Source: Scopulariopsis brevicaulis
Lineage: Eukaryota > Ascomycota > Sordariomycetes > Microascales > Microascaceae
DNA length: 64,000 nucleotides
Assembly: GCA_017657125.1 (NCBI GenBank)
Contig: JAGFNX010000052.1
Coordinates: 1-64,000 of the forward strand
Direction of reading: 5' to 3'
Position 1 is the first letter of the stretch. Each line of letters begins with the position of its first letter. Made by a program: the position numbers and the translations under genes. This document shows positions 1 to 11,308 of this stretch, in pieces. The notes beneath the pieces are model-generated. The model did not search any database. It saw only the letters and a list, made by a program, of their open reading frames with translations, and had not been told where the DNA came from.

Positions 1-383
1 GCCCGCCACTTGCGGAGGTGATGTCGTTGTAGTATTCTACGCGCAGTACGCGTAGACAACTGACCTCCATAGAGGTGTAAGAGCCCGCGCCAGTTGACCT
101 TCGGGTGCTTACGCGCTAATCGAATAAGCTGACGCTCTCCGCGCGCATCGAGAGCCTTAGGTCTCCCTGTACGGGGCCTAGATTTGAAGTCGTTACGCTC
201 TGAGAAGCGCTGAAGCGTACGATAGATGGTGGCGCGATCAACGCGAAACGCGCGTGCAATCTCAGCTTTTTTTTGACCGGCCGCCACACATGCGCAAATT
301 GATGCACGCGTTTCGGGAGAGAGGTGTTCGTCTTTCCGTCGGTTCCCGCTGATTTCAGTACCAAAAACTCGTAGATTAGGCAT
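1..383 (-). CDS. Tc1-like transposase, N-terminal 127 residues (partial)
   Basis: DNA-binding half of a Tc1/mariner transposase, which binds the element's own inverted repeats for cut-and-paste transposition. Translating the minus strand from the ATG at 383 gives 127 uninterrupted codons to the edge. A first helix-turn-helix lies at about residues 20-55 (LSPETRASICACVAAGQKKA, then AEIARAFRVDRATIYRTL). A GRPK basic motif follows, as in the linker of Tc1 proteins. A second HTH-like segment ends with STRTARRILQRHHLRKWRA. The start is the first ATG of this frame. Whether the protein is complete cannot be judged, because the catalytic part is outside the window. Confidence 0.8.
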   Translation of the reverse strand, partial: MPNLRVFGTEISGNRRKDEHLSPETRASICACVAAGQKKAEIARAFRVDRATIYRTLQRFSERNDFKSRPRTGRPKALDARGERQLIRLARKHPKVNWRGLLHLYGGQLSTRTARRILQRHHLRKWR

Positions 384-455
384 ACTTTGAAGACGGGAGG
401 TGGATTTGAAGTTTGAGGGTGGTTCTGATGCGCGTTGTGGTCGCGTCTTAAAAAA

Positions 456-488
456 GCGGGGTGTTGCAGAACTTTTGGCCACGAATTG
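456..488 (-). repeat. Putative terminal inverted repeat of the Tc1-like element
   Basis: The minus strand has the Tc1-family core GGCCAAAAGTTCTGCAACAC just inside a CA end and beside a TA. It sits 73 bp upstream of the transposase ATG, as expected for the 5' repeat. The partner repeat is outside the window, so this is inferred from family resemblance. Confidence 0.5.
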
Positions 489-490
489 TA

Positions 491-921
491 GAAATATCGC
501 GGGCTTGGCGTCGCTCCGTCATCGGCTAGTGCAGGCGACGAGTGGATCTAGTATTGTGGGCCGGTCCATGTGGGATGCATGCAGGAGCGGGGGCGACGTA
601 ATATTGTGGATCTGGAAAAGAATCAATGACTCGCTCGCGTTGTAGGCGAGTGTGTCCGGGGTCTGGCAGCGGCGGGTGTGTAGGAGGCGGTAGGAACAAG
701 AGCAACACCGGCCGGTTAGGTACTTCCATACCTACGGACATTGGGCACAGCCGAGCATCTCACATATCCTATAAAAACACGCTCGGTAACACTAGCCACA
801 GTGGCCCGCAAAATTTGGACGTGGTAGCGACTTGTAAATAATGATACGAATAAAGATTAGAGCCGATTAAATTACCCGTAACGTGACACACGCGGTGTAC
901 TAGTGATCAGCCGGAACCTGC
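491..921. other. Intergenic, no gene seen
   Basis: Lies between the transposon end and the 3' end of the sugar transporter. Only short shadow reading frames without family features occur here. It should contain the transporter's 3' UTR on the minus strand. Confidence 0.5.
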
Positions 922-2822
922 TTATACTTTCTTATCGTCATCCCCTTCCTGGATCGCAAACATGCCCTTATCCTCGGGGTTGAACTCGCGGATGGTCTTT
1001 ACGTCGCCGAAGATCTCGTCGATCTCCTCGAGTGATTTACCTACGACATGTTAGGACCCGACTCATAAGATATGCAAGGCGGGAAACGTCTTACCTCGGG
1101 TCTCGGGATACGCAATGGCGAAAACGACGGCGCAAATGGCATTGGTAAGAATGAAGAGGATCTATGTGACGGGTAAGCGGGTAGCGGAGAGTGGGGCCTG
1201 CGGGTTGACCTACGTAGTACTTCCAGCCGACCTCGGCAAGTGCAATGGGCGAGCACTGCGTGATGATGAGGCTAATGGAGTAGTGGATGACCTGGACGAT
1301 GGCGTTGGCCTTGGCTCGGAGCTCCGTCGTGAAGACCTCGGGACTGGTAACATTAGCAGACATTCAAGGACGGGGCGGAGGGCCGAGACATACGGAACAA
1401 TCCAGGACATGGGGCCGAGAAGCGCAGAGTAGTTCGCCGAAACCGCAAAGATGCACGCGATGAGGCCCCGCTGCGCAGCGTCGTTCGTGGGCTGGCCGGG
1501 AACAGCCGGGAACACGGCCGCCAGGATCGTGATGATGGTATAGCTAAGCGACAGCAGCGCTGAGCTCGTGACTAGAATCGTCTTCCGCCCAATCTTGTCC
1601 ACGAAAAACAGCGACAAGAAGCACGCTACTGGCGCAACGCTTCCATAAAGCCCGCTAACAAGAAGCTGCCTCTCCTCATTAAAGTTGAGCGTCGCGTAGA
1701 TGGCCGTCTGGTAATACTGCACAAACGAGATACCAGACAACATGGCCGCCGCCCACACGAACGACCCCACGAAGAGCCGCTTCCTGAAGCTCGGCGTCCG
1801 GAAGAGGTCCGCCCACGAGAGATTCCTCTGCTCCTCGATCTCGACGCGGATGTTGAGGTGAATCAGCGAAAACTCCTCCTCGCACCACGCGTCGTTTGTG
1901 CCGTCGTGGTGATAGGAGCGGAAGGCGGCCTGGGCCTCCTCGGGACGGCTCTTGAGGCAGAGCCAGCGGGGGGACTCGGGGATGAGGAGGACGGCGATGC
2001 CCAGGATGATGGCGGGGATGCCCTGGATTGCGAAGCCGAGGCGCCATTCGTTTGGGTTGCCCCATTTTCCCTCGCCGACACCGGTCCAGAGGGCGACGAA
2101 GAAGCCCCAGGCGACCACTGCGGGGGTTAATATCGTGGGAGGTAGTTAAGGAGACGGGGGCGGGCGCGTACTCATTTGGTTGATGCCGGTGATCCTCGCA
2201 CGCTCTTCAGTCTAACGGGGCCTAGTTAGCATCGTTCGTGGGTGGCAGTGGGCCGTGAGGTCCTACCTTTGCGATTTCCGCGCCGAAGACTGGGGCGACG
2301 CCAGTGATTGTGCCCACAGCGTATCCGATCAAGAGCCGACCAACAATGACTTTGGAGACTTGTTAGCAGCCTGGATAAATCCCCAGAGATGCGAGAACTC
2401 ACGCATTCCGACGTGGGCGGCGCCAGCCATCAGCGCCGCCCCGATGACGCCCCAAATGCATCCAAACGAGATGGCCTTGCGGCGGCCGAGCCAGTCGGAG
2501 GTGACGCCCACGGACGCACTCCCCAGCCATGCTGTGCCTGGCGTTAGTGATGAGAACGTTCAGGGGATGGGCCGGCTACGCACCTCCGGCCTGGTAGACG
2601 GAGACGATGGCGCCTCTGAGGGGCGCGTCGGGGTTGTCGAAGTAGGATAGGAAGGAGCCGAGGGCCAGGCTGGGGGTGATGATGCCCGAGTCACTGGAAA
2701 CTCAGTTAGCCGAGCTCCGTTCCGACGGGGAAAGAAGCGACTCACTATCCGTAGAGGAAGCCGCCGAGTCCCAGCAAGATGGAAGTCAAGAATGACTTTG
2801 TTAACCACGCGGGCCTCTTCAT
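922..2822 (-). CDS. MFS sugar transporter (SP family), 9 exons
   Basis: Plasma-membrane sugar:proton symporter-type protein of 497 residues, normal for the 12-helix sugar porter family. Exons: 2746-2822, 2584-2693, 2403-2537, 2267-2358, 2172-2211, 1394-2117, 1214-1343, 1095-1161 and 922-1040; all phases agree. Family motifs are GGFLYGYDSG in helix 1, DWLGRRKA after helix 2, PESPRWL before the central loop, DKIGRKT after helix 8 and PETRGKSLEEI after helix 12. The start is the ATG directly before the first hydrophobic helix. It is divergent from the P450, with 864 bp between the starts. It resembles fungal hexose or lactose permease-type carriers; the substrate cannot be read from sequence. 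Confidence 0.9.
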
Positions 2823-3686
2823 CCTGGTTTTCCTGCGCGAGCGAAGCAAGTCCACTAACAATGTCGGACAATGAGAGGGAAGGGAAAAAAACTAGAGTCG
2901 GTCTACTTTGCGGGGATGTGGGTGCTGATCCGGGGAAGAAATAGAAAAAAGACAGCTCAAATTCCGGGGTAAATAGGATGCATCTGAAATCTATCGGCGC
3001 TCCTTTCCTCCCCCACGGAACCGCCCATCCCTCCCCCATTTGTATGTCCTCTTGGCCTGCTGTCACGCAGCACCCGACGACCCGACAACCCGACACCGGG
3101 GCCCAAGAGCCGGGGTGTAATTACTAGTACCGCGTGGAGAGATTACCGTGGTTGCCCTAGGCCCTGTGAAGGGTTAGCACAGCAATAGCCTCCCGTAACG
3201 CTGAGGGTTAGCAGGGGGCCAACCCCGCACGGGGACGGGGGCGGAGCCCGGATGGGGGTTAGCGTGCGGAGAAGGGCGCGCCAGGAGCGGTCCGGCAATT
3301 TTGTGGCAAAGGAAGTTGGCAGGAAAACCAGGCATGCGGTCCACTGATACGACTGTAATTACGAGCCGCCCCGTATCGGGCTGATGCTTCCGTACCGGTA
3401 CCGGCGGGCTGGTTGCCAATGGGCTCACGCGGGATTCTCGCGTGGCTTTTGCGCCAAGGCCCGGCAATTAGGAGAACAGAAAGCTGTGCGGGGACTCGTG
3501 CTTGGACCCCGAATTTCTCTTGCTCTTATCTGCTACTGGTGAACTTTGACTAGGATTATTTCCAACACCCAGACGTGACCTGGGTCTTGCTTCCCACCCG
3601 CAAGACGTTCCCAAATCAGACGTGACGGCGGTCTTGTGCGCGTCGGACATCTTCATATCCTCTCCTATCATCCGCTCACTGTGGTA
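2823..3686. promoter_or_regulatory. Divergent promoter region between sugar transporter and P450
   Basis: An 864 bp gene-free stretch separates two genes transcribed away from each other, so it must hold both promoters and 5' UTRs. No unambiguous TATA box was identified. Short reading frames here have no family features. Confidence 0.5.
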
Positions 3687-5601
3687 ATGTACGGCACGGT
3701 CGTCGTCGTGGTGGGCGCCGCCGTGGCGGCCACCTACCTCGCGCTCTCCTTCCCGGCCGTAAGTTCACCACTCAACCTCCCACAACCCCAATGCGCCCAT
3801 AACACGATCAACGTAGGGCTAACCTTCTACTGTCCTCCAGCTCCAACTCCAATGGAAACTCCGCACCCGCCGCTCCGAGCTCCCTCCAGGGCCCCTAACT
3901 CTCAAAACCGGCGTCCGCAAGCCCTGGCTCTGGTTCCACGAGCTCTCGAAACAATATGGCGACGTCGTCTACCTCCAGATGGGGCCCACGCCAACCATAA
4001 TCCTCGGCTCGGCCCAGGCGGCGTGGGACCTCCTCGAGAAGCGCGGTGCAAAGTACTCGTCTCGCCCGCGGTTCATCATGGGGTCTGAGCTGCTGTCGGG
4101 GGGGATGAGGGGGCTGATGGCGCAGTATGGACCGTTCTGGAGGAGGTGGAGAAAGTTGTTGCATGGGGGGTTTATGCAAAGGCAAAGCGAGGCGTATAGG
4201 CCTATTCAGAGCCGGGAATCCAAGGTGCTGATGCATGAGTTGCTGAATGCGCCGGAGGGGTACCGGAAGCATTTAGAGAGGTATGCGGCGTCTGTCATTG
4301 TGACGGTCGCGTATGGGAGGCGGGTCGAGGACGTGGACACGGACATTGTCGTGAAGCGAAACGCCGAGTCGATGGAGCGCCTCACGCAAGTAAAGTAAGT
4401 CGTCGAGCCTCCCTCCCCCCTCCCTCCATACCTATCCGTAACCCGTCTCACAACATCCTAGCATACCCGGCAAGTTTGCCGTCGAGCGCTATCCCGCCCT
4501 CAAGTACATCCCTAGCGCCTTCGCCCCATGGAAAGCCGAGGTCGAGGCGCAGCGCCAGAAGGACATCCAGCTCTACACAGAGCTCATGGGCGAGGTAAAG
4601 GACAAGGTGGCGCGCGGGGTGGCCAAGGAGTGCTTTGCTACGCACCTCCTCCGCGAGCAGGAGGGCCTCGGCATGTCGGATCTAGAGATTGCGTATACCG
4701 CTGGGTCGCCCTTTGGTGCGGGCGTCGAGACAGTGAGAATCCCCTACAGCCCCTGCCTCTTCCCACTTGGAGAAAATAGCCTGTTACTGACGCGGGGCTT
4801 GAAAGTCCGCCGGCTCTCTCGCGAGCTTCATCCTCGCCTGCGTAAAGTTCGGCCCGCAGTTCATTCCCAAAGCCCGCGCGGAGCTTGACAGGGTCGTAGG
4901 GACCGACCGCCTCCCGACTTTTGAAGATCTGCCGCGGCTGGAGTACATCCAGGCCGTCGCGTCCGAGACGCTACGCTGGCGGCCCGTCGCAGTTCTAGGC
5001 GGGACGCCGCATGCTAGTACTGCGGATGACGTCTACAAAGGGATGTTCATCCCGAAGGGGAGTACTATCATTGCGCCGCTCTGGAGTCGTGAGTTTTCCA
5101 AGTTCCCTCTAGCAGGCTGCATTGCCGCAGATGCTGATTTTTGGTAGTCCACCTAAACGAAGCCGACTTCCCCGAGCCCCACGAGTTCAGACCTGAGCGC
5201 TTCGCCGAGGAGCGCCAGTACCCCGGCCCCTTCGGCCACAGCGCCTTTGGCTGGGGCCGCCGCGTCTGTCCTGGGATGCACCTCGGCGCTGCTTCCGTAT
5301 CCATCAACATTGCGCGGATTCTCTGGGCCTTTGACATCCAGCCTGCCAAGGGCAAGGACGGGAAGGAGATCGAGGTCGACATGTGAGTTGTCCAACCACC
5401 TTCACCTGGTCCACGTAACTTTGGGAAGGTGCTGACTGGTTTAGCTTTGCGTACACGGACGGTTTCAATTCCACGCCGCTGCCGTTTCAGTGTGATATCT
5501 CGCCCCGCTCGGCTGCGCACGCAAAGGTTGTTGAGAGGGAGTATGAGGAGGCTATGAGTGAGCTGGAGTCGTATAACGCTGTTAACAGCATGGTATCGTG
5601 A
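3687..5601 (+). CDS. Cytochrome P450 monooxygenase (OrdA/CYP64-like), 6 exons
   Basis: Microsomal haem-thiolate monooxygenase of 523 residues. Exons: 3687-3758, 3841-4394, 4462-4732, 4806-5088, 5148-5382 and 5445-5601. Residues 3-23 form a hydrophobic anchor, followed by the proline hinge ELPPGP. The I-helix oxygen motif is AGVETSA near 294-300, the K-helix ExxR is ETLR at 353-356, PERF is at 409-412, and the haem loop FGWGRRVCPGMH has the iron ligand Cys434. All core elements are present, so it should be active. It resembles the group containing O-methylsterigmatocystin oxidoreductase, but substrates differ widely in that group. It is divergent from a sugar transporter and convergent with the LPMO gene, and no biosynthetic backbone gene is adjacent. 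Confidence 0.9.
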
Positions 5602-6154
5602 GACCGTAGAGGGGTCGACGGGGCGATTCCCGGAGATAGAGCCGCACGAGAACTGAATTAGACCGCGAGTTGTTTAAAGATTAGAACTCATCATATATAT
5701 GTTATACACAGCTGTTATGTGAGGAGGCATCTTGGATGGCGCCTGTTTGTGGCATATCCAGGACGTAGACCGAGCCCACGTGGGCAACAGGTGTGGCTGA
5801 ATACTAGGATGAGACAAGGTGGGAAAGCATTGGGCGTAGGGGTCCTGGGACGGACCAGAAGAGGCTCGCTCTTGTATTCCGGAGCAAAACGATATCAACG
5901 GCTGTGAAATATTCATCTACACAGCCGTCGGGAGCTAGGATTTCTGACCCGAGAGCCGGATGGACATAGTGGAGATATTAGCGTCGGACATGGACGACCC
6001 GAGGTACATGTCACATGGGAACGCGTCACATTTTACAATGAAAGTGGAGGTTGTTGAATGAACTTGTATATCTCAGATATATAGAAGAAGAAGAATAAAT
6101 GTACAAAGAATCAAGTAGCCACTTCAATACAACCCAACAGTGTCGTTATCCACC
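5602..6154. other. Intergenic between convergent genes, no gene seen
   Basis: Contains the 3' ends of the P450 (plus) and the LPMO gene (minus). It is AT-richer around 5660-5710 and 6050-6100, as expected for 3' UTRs. No coding signal was seen. Confidence 0.5.
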
Positions 6155-7309
6155 TTACATGGTGATGTCACGGGCGTGACGGCGGGCGTTGGTGGAGGCG
6201 CCGGCAGTCTCCTTGAGCCACTCGATGAAGGTCTCGAGGGTGAAGGTCTCGGGGAGGGTGGAGCTGGAGTTGTCCTCCTGGTTGCCCTGCGAGGGAGCCT
6301 CGACGTCGGGGGTCTCAGTCTCCTCAGGGGCCTCGGTCGAGGGAGCGTCGGTCTGGACGGGGGTCTCGGGCTCGCTGGCATCGGACTCCTCGGCAGCCTC
6401 AGTGGTGGTAGGGGCGGCGGAGTCGGTGGGGGCAGCAGACGAGGGGGCGTCAGTCTCCTGGGCGGCCTCGGTGCTGGTGGGGGCAGCGGAGTCGGTGGGG
6501 GCAGCAGACGAGGGGGCATCGGTCTCCTCGTCGTCCGAGGGAGGGGCCGAGCCGCCGGAGCCGCCGCCGCTCATCAGCGCGGGGCCGGGGATGGTGTACG
6601 AGTCGAAGCCGCTGTAGGGGTCGAACAGGATGCCCTCCTCGGTGGTCGAGTAGAGCTCGGCGCCGATGACACCCTCGGGGCTCTCGGTGCCGGAGCCGGT
6701 GACCTCAATGTTGAAGCACTGGGGGTAGTTCTGGGCGCCGTTCTCGGAGCCCGCGCCGTGGAGGGCGATGATCTCGTGGCGGAAGACGTAGTTGCCGGCG
6801 GCGAGCGTCTCGGGGACGGTGGTGACCCACGTGTTGTTGTTCTCGATCAGGTCGATGGCGGCCCACGACTCGGACGAGGCGTCGTAGCCGGCCTCCTCGA
6901 TCTTGACCCACTTGAGCGCCTCGACGTCGGCGTCGGCGCAGTCGCCCTCGCAGGGGGCGGCGTAGGTGATGACGGGGCCGATGTGGGACTCGGGCCACTC
7001 GGTCCACTGGAACTCAATGGTGCCGCCGGCCGAGACGGACGCGGTGGAGGTGGCGGGGCGGCCGCCGCGGTGGCAGCTGATGTCGGCAGAGTCGTAGCCC
7101 GTGCCGTCGACGAAGCCGTTGTCGAGGTTCTCGGCGTACCAGCCGGCCGTCTCAGGGGGAGTCTGGCCGCTCTGCTCCATGTAGTAGTAGTCGAGGAGGA
7201 AGCCGCCGTTGTACTTGCCGTCGGTGACGAAGCCGGTGACGGTGCCGTGGGCGAGGGCCTGGGCGGCGAAGGCGCCGGCGAGGGCGAGCTTGGAGGTGAA
7301 GGAAGTCAT
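6155..7309 (-). CDS. AA9 lytic polysaccharide monooxygenase with repetitive tail
   Basis: Secreted copper enzyme that oxidatively cleaves cellulose or related glucans; 384 residues, no intron. The signal peptide is residues 1-20, ending AQALA, so mature residue 1 is His21 (HGTVTGF), one half of the copper histidine brace. The second His is His109 in WPESHIGPV, and the axial Tyr lies in QNYPQCFNIEV. After the catalytic domain come a Gly/Ser linker, two nearly identical 23-residue acidic Ser/Thr/Ala/Pro repeats, and a conserved-looking end (LPETFTLETFIEWLK). There is no CBM1 module. The start at 7309 is chosen over an upstream in-frame Met because it gives a clean signal peptide. Confidence 0.93.
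   Translation of the reverse strand: MTSFTSKLALAGAFAAQALAHGTVTGFVTDGKYNGGFLLDYYYMEQSGQTPPETAGWYAENLDNGFVDGTGYDSADISCHRGGRPATSTASVSAGGTIEFQWTEWPESHIGPVITYAAPCEGDCADADVEALKWVKIEEAGYDASSESWAAIDLIENNNTWVTTVPETLAAGNYVFRHEIIALHGAGSENGAQNYPQCFNIEVTGSGTESPEGVIGAELYSTTEEGILFDPYSGFDSYTIPGPALMSGGGSGGSAPPSDDEETDAPSSAAPTDSAAPTSTEAAQETDAPSSAAPTDSAAPTTTEAAEESDASEPETPVQTDAPSTEAPEETETPDVEAPSQGNQEDNSSSTLPETFTLETFIEWLKETAGASTNARRHARDITM
6395..6535 (-). repeat. 69-bp tandem duplication inside the LPMO tail
   Basis: Two adjacent copies with a 69 bp period encode the 23-residue unit beginning ETDAPSSAAPTDSAAPT. They differ at only a few bases. The frame is kept, so the duplication lengthens the linker. Such units can change number by slippage. 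Confidence 0.75.
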
Positions 7310-10219
7310 CTTGAAGGTTGGAAGGGTTGAGGGTTGAAAAGACGGTTGGTAGCGTGTGGCTAAAATGTTGATTGTTTGTAAAAATGAATGTCCCAGCTTC
7401 ACACAGTGAAGACGACGATGTCAAAAAAAGAATGAAGGTTTTGGAAGTTGTAAAGAATGGACGTGTGAAGTGAATGTGACTTGGAGAAGAGAAGAGAGGA
7501 CGCTGAAGGACGAGATGTTTGTCTCTATTTATCTCCCGGGCGGCCCTCGTTCTTAGTCCCTCAACACGATCGGAAGCTTCACCCCTGAGGCCATCGCCCG
7601 CCTTGAAACGCGAGGAGATGGGATGACTGGTGGGTTTTCCCAGCGGTATCCGCAGCCGCGGAAATACGACGCTTCCCTTTCGGGCGACGTCCGATATGAA
7701 AGGCGCCCATGCGGCCCCGGGGGCACCGCGTCGTGGGCTTGCTGAAAGGCGCCATCGGCAGGGCCTCGCCCCTGCAGTTAATTTGGGGCCCCAAGCGCCG
7801 GCAGTGAACATTGTCAGCCCCACCTCATAGGATCGGACCCCCCTTGGCGATATGGCCTTATCTCGATGGGCTTATGGGACCGGGGGCCCATGTGCATGTG
7901 CTGCACCTGTCGGGTCTCCTCCTCCGTCGTCATTGTCGTGCCTTTGTGGACGCCAAACCTCTTTGTGTGAAACAGGGCTACCCAGCCAGCGCGGCTCCTT
8001 GTTTCAGGCGGACCCACCGCGACAGCGACGCTAGGTCGCATCGCGAAGCTCGGGGCGCCCAAACTCTGGGTCCAGGTCGCAAGCATTGCGGGGAGACGAT
8101 CCTCATCACCTCGTCCATGGGAGAAAAGGGGAAAGAATTGCCCGTGGAAGGAGTCCCCGCCCGGTCAAACGCCTTGATAGGGGCGCTAAGCCGTTCGGTC
8201 GGGGCGGGGCCAGCTGCGGATCCGGCCTGGCTTCCCGACAACGTCTGCCAAGATCGCCGCAGGGGCCCATGGTGCGCCAATGATACGGCGCATTGGCTCG
8301 CTCTTGCCGGGCCGGACCCCGAGAACGGATCGGATCCCGGTCAGTCACAAACGGTCATCCCGGCCACCGGGTTCCCAAGCCCCGCGCCTCATTTCGATTA
8401 TCGTGATTCCATGGCGTTCCAGACGGGCGCTCGGACGGAATTATTTTCATTCCCCAACGGCCAAGTCTGCTAGTGTCGGATGTGCACCTGCTTTGAGGAG
8501 TCTTCGGGGGGGAGGTGCCGAGGCTTATACGAGGATACGAGTGGAACTCTTTCCTCGCCACCCATCAAGGCGAAACGGGATCGAATCCGCAAGTGCAGAT
8601 GGCAGGACAGTAACTGCAGTATCGCAAATGCCGCTCCAATGCCGAAGGATTCATCGGCGGCTCGCAGTACCGTTGCTGCACCAGCACGCGCCAGGATGCC
8701 CATCCGTCGCCCCTGAGCAATCAAGAGCTCGCTCGTTCCTGGAAGATGCCATCGCGAGCGCTTACTGGGCATCTACGCCCGGCCTCCTTCAGGCACCCGA
8801 CCGGGCGCCAGCGGGGCAAACCCCTGCGTCTGACCAGCGTCTCCCGACGTGCCCCTGGCGGCGGTCATGTCGTATCCAATTACGCGGGCCGTCGTCCGAA
8901 GTCGTCGCAGTGCCCGCCGCGGCCCTGCTGCGGTCCACCCGGTATTCGTATACCGGCGGCACCCTATGTAGGACCGAGAGCCGATCGATATTGGTGTTTG
9001 CGTGGACATCTGCTTTTCTGCCCCTGGCTTGTGGCTCCCTGAACCAATCCTACGTCGTGCCTCGCAAGAGCCAGTGGAGTCCATTCGATCGATCTGGATC
9101 TGGATGGCTTCACATTCTTGTTGGTCATGGTCCAGTGCACTTGCTACGTATTTTAGTCGTTCAAATGTGCTGCACGCTTCGTTGCCAAGATCCAGTGTGA
9201 TTCGTACTGTTTTCCTCCGTGGGTCGATGTCTACCGAGTACGGAGACTCTAGCAAAAAAAAAAGGAGCGAAAGTCCCATCCGGTACTCGTACTCCGTCGT
9301 CCTACCTGTGATTCTTCGTCCCCGCCCACATTCGGAGATTTGGGTCGGTGATTACTTCGTATACAAGTAATGTCCTGCGCGTTCGGTGGCAATGCCGATG
9401 AAGCTACTCCCGGACAGGCCGTATCGAAACCGCCCTACCCGCTGACAATCTGCATCATCTACTCATGGGTAATTCCGGCCTCCAAATGCTCCATAACACC
9501 CACTACTAAAGACGAGGTTGGTAGCCAAGCTAAACAGAACCCGGGATGAGGAAGCGCTGCGTGTCTGTGTATGATAATAGACGGGCATTGGAACGCCGGT
9601 GCGCGCCAGTGCCGCCAAGAACATTGTCGGGTCGGTCAAAGCGCTCCGGCGGGCGGATCCAGTTTAATTCCGCCGTTCTGTCGCTTCTTAGTGGCCGTCT
9701 GGAGTGAACACAGTTCCTCTGCCAAGAAAGCAGGCGTCAGTACCGTAGCGTCAGGAGAGCCGTCTGCCGTGCGCCCCGGTAAAGAAGAGGAATTGTGTTT
9801 ACGAAGACTGATTGGAAGAATGAGGCTGCGGGAAATACGTGCGACAGCCCATTAGCCAAGGGTCCACAGCTTATTGCGCCGGGCGACGTGAGCACGACGT
9901 ATCTCAGACCTCGTACATGGATCTTCAGCTTCCCAGGTGAACGCAGCCTCGGCCATTTGGATGCCAAGCGTGGTGGACGCGTCGCTACTTGTCTGGGCCG
10001 TGTGGGGCTGCGCTGTGGTCCAAACGGTATAAGAGAAACTTACAAATACATCCTTCCCTCTCCCTTGTTCAAGCAATACGGCGTGGCCATGATGTCGCCC
10101 ACGCCCAAGAAAGCGCAAGAAGCGGCAAGACTGTTCCTCTTTTGACGTCTCTAACATTCACCATTGATGACGGATATGATAGGGAAGCCGAGGATGAGAG
10201 TCAGTCAAGTTGTGTGGTG
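7310..10219. other. Gene-poor tract upstream of the LPMO, no gene supported
   Basis: The first few hundred bases hold the LPMO promoter and 5' UTR; the minus strand has an ATAAATAG TATA-like box near 7524-7533. The rest has reading frames up to about 300 codons, but these are long because of high GC. They lack recognisable motifs, plausible starts or splice structure. The motif GAGTACGGA and its inverse near 9235-9295 recall ends of fungal LTR elements, but no element could be delimited. Confidence 0.4.
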
Positions 10220-10750
10220 ACGTTACTGCCTGTGCAGAGTATTAACGTGAACCACATACCACTCCAGTGATCTCTTACCGGCGTGCGTGTCGGTTACAAG
10301 GCGAAGTTTGAAGCGCGGCATCAAAGCCAGGAGGAACATGAACATATTCGAGGGAGACGCGTATAGGTGCTCGCACGGGCATGTTAGGCCGATGGCGATG
10401 GCCAGGCGCCCTCCGGATTATCTCTCTCTCGTCTCTGACATCTCGGGCCTCATACTACCGAGCTAGTATCTTGCTCTAACGCGTAAATTCGGGTATATCC
10501 TCGCCCCGCTAGAGACTAGTTCGGCTGGAGCCCTGCCGACAGAGCTTTGGTGGCTTTTATGTTGGGTCGCAGGGTTAAAATACGCGTATTCTCCGTCCGG
10601 CAATATTCTTATTCGGATGTGAAAATTCGAGACGATGCTATTGGCGCTAGCCCCGCGCCTGTACTTGATACCGAGAGCCAAGCGCGATTACTTCTCAGAA
10701 AATCCATGTATACCAAGCATGCCTCAGCGTGGGACGCGGGGAGGGCTCAT
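10220..10750 (+). repeat. Diverged dispersed repeat, copy A
   Basis: Matches copy B (about 14555-15115) in the same orientation through many blocks. Examples are AGAGTATTAAC, GTGTCGGTTA, ATCAAAGCC, GCGTATAGG, GCTC followed by CAC/CGCAC, GGCCGAT, CCCTCCGG, GTCG then AGGGTTA, ATTCGGATG and CGTGGGACGCGGGGAG/CGTGGGTCGCGGGGAG. Many transitions and small gaps separate the copies, so both are old. No open frame is shared. It is probably a relic of a retroelement or its LTR; the class is unknown. Confidence 0.6.
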
Positions 10751-11308
10751 GGTCCTGAATATACTAAATGTGTTCAATATACCCGCCGGATCTGCTTCAG
10801 GGCCGTCTAACTGTTTAGACAAATCGCTTATATCGGGCATTGGTAACGCGATAAGATGCCATGTGGATAATCGCCTCAAGCTGCCGTAACAACACGCAAG
10901 AATGTGTATTATATCTAGACCCTTTTGCGTGTATCGCCCATATTTCAACGAATATGCATCTTGTCTTGTCTGCAGACAAGCCGAAGGGGTGTTGAGAGCT
11001 CCATCGGAGAGTGTATTTTCGCGTTTATAAATTGCGGCTGACATGGCACTATGACGAGAACAGCCACGAAAATGACCATAAGCGGGACCAAAACTTGGAT
11101 AACACTTTTATGTTCAATCCTATGTAACTATTAATACACTAATCATTGAAGAGACAGCAGTGCGCTAACCGAAATACTTTACAAGCCTTGGCATCCCTCT
11201 TACCATGGCTAGACAACGGAAACGCAAGTACCATCTTGCCGGTACTACGAATGTACTGTATCACATTTCAGGCAAGGCACCCCTATCAGTGTCCTTGGGT
11301 GATAGTCT
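10751..11308. other. Intergenic, no gene seen
   Basis: Lies between repeat copy A and the 3' end of the phosphate symporter. It is AT-rich near 11080-11160 and should contain the symporter's 3' UTR. Nothing else was recognised. Confidence 0.45.

Larger units (their letters stand above)
1..488 (-). mobile_element. Tc1/mariner-type transposon, 5' part, cut by the window edge
   Basis: The minus strand carries the start of a Tc1-like transposase reading off the left edge. Its outer end is probably at 488: the minus strand there reads CAATTCGTGGCCAAAAGTTC, like the terminal inverted repeats of Tc1 elements (CA start, GGCCAAAAGT core). It is flanked by a TA dinucleotide at 489-490, the expected target duplication. 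The visible coding part has no stop or frameshift, so this copy may be young. The other end and the DDE catalytic domain lie outside the window. The exact end is inferred. Confidence 0.72.

Noticed and set aside
6140..7330. 396-codon plus-strand frame opposite the LPMO
   Set aside because: It is the antisense shadow of a GC-rich gene; the sequence is Gly/Val/Arg/Leu filler without motifs, while the other strand has every AA9 feature.
7811..8473. 220-codon plus-strand frame
   Set aside because: No recognisable domain, overlaps other equally poor frames on both strands, no promoter or intron evidence.
8280..9200. 306-codon plus-strand frame in the tract upstream of the LPMO
   Set aside because: Ser/Arg/Pro-rich with no family motif, no signal peptide and no conserved block; frames this long occur by chance at this GC content.
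9230..9300. LTR end suggested by GAGTACGGA and its inverse
   Set aside because: The motif pair is short and no second LTR, primer-binding site or target duplication was found.
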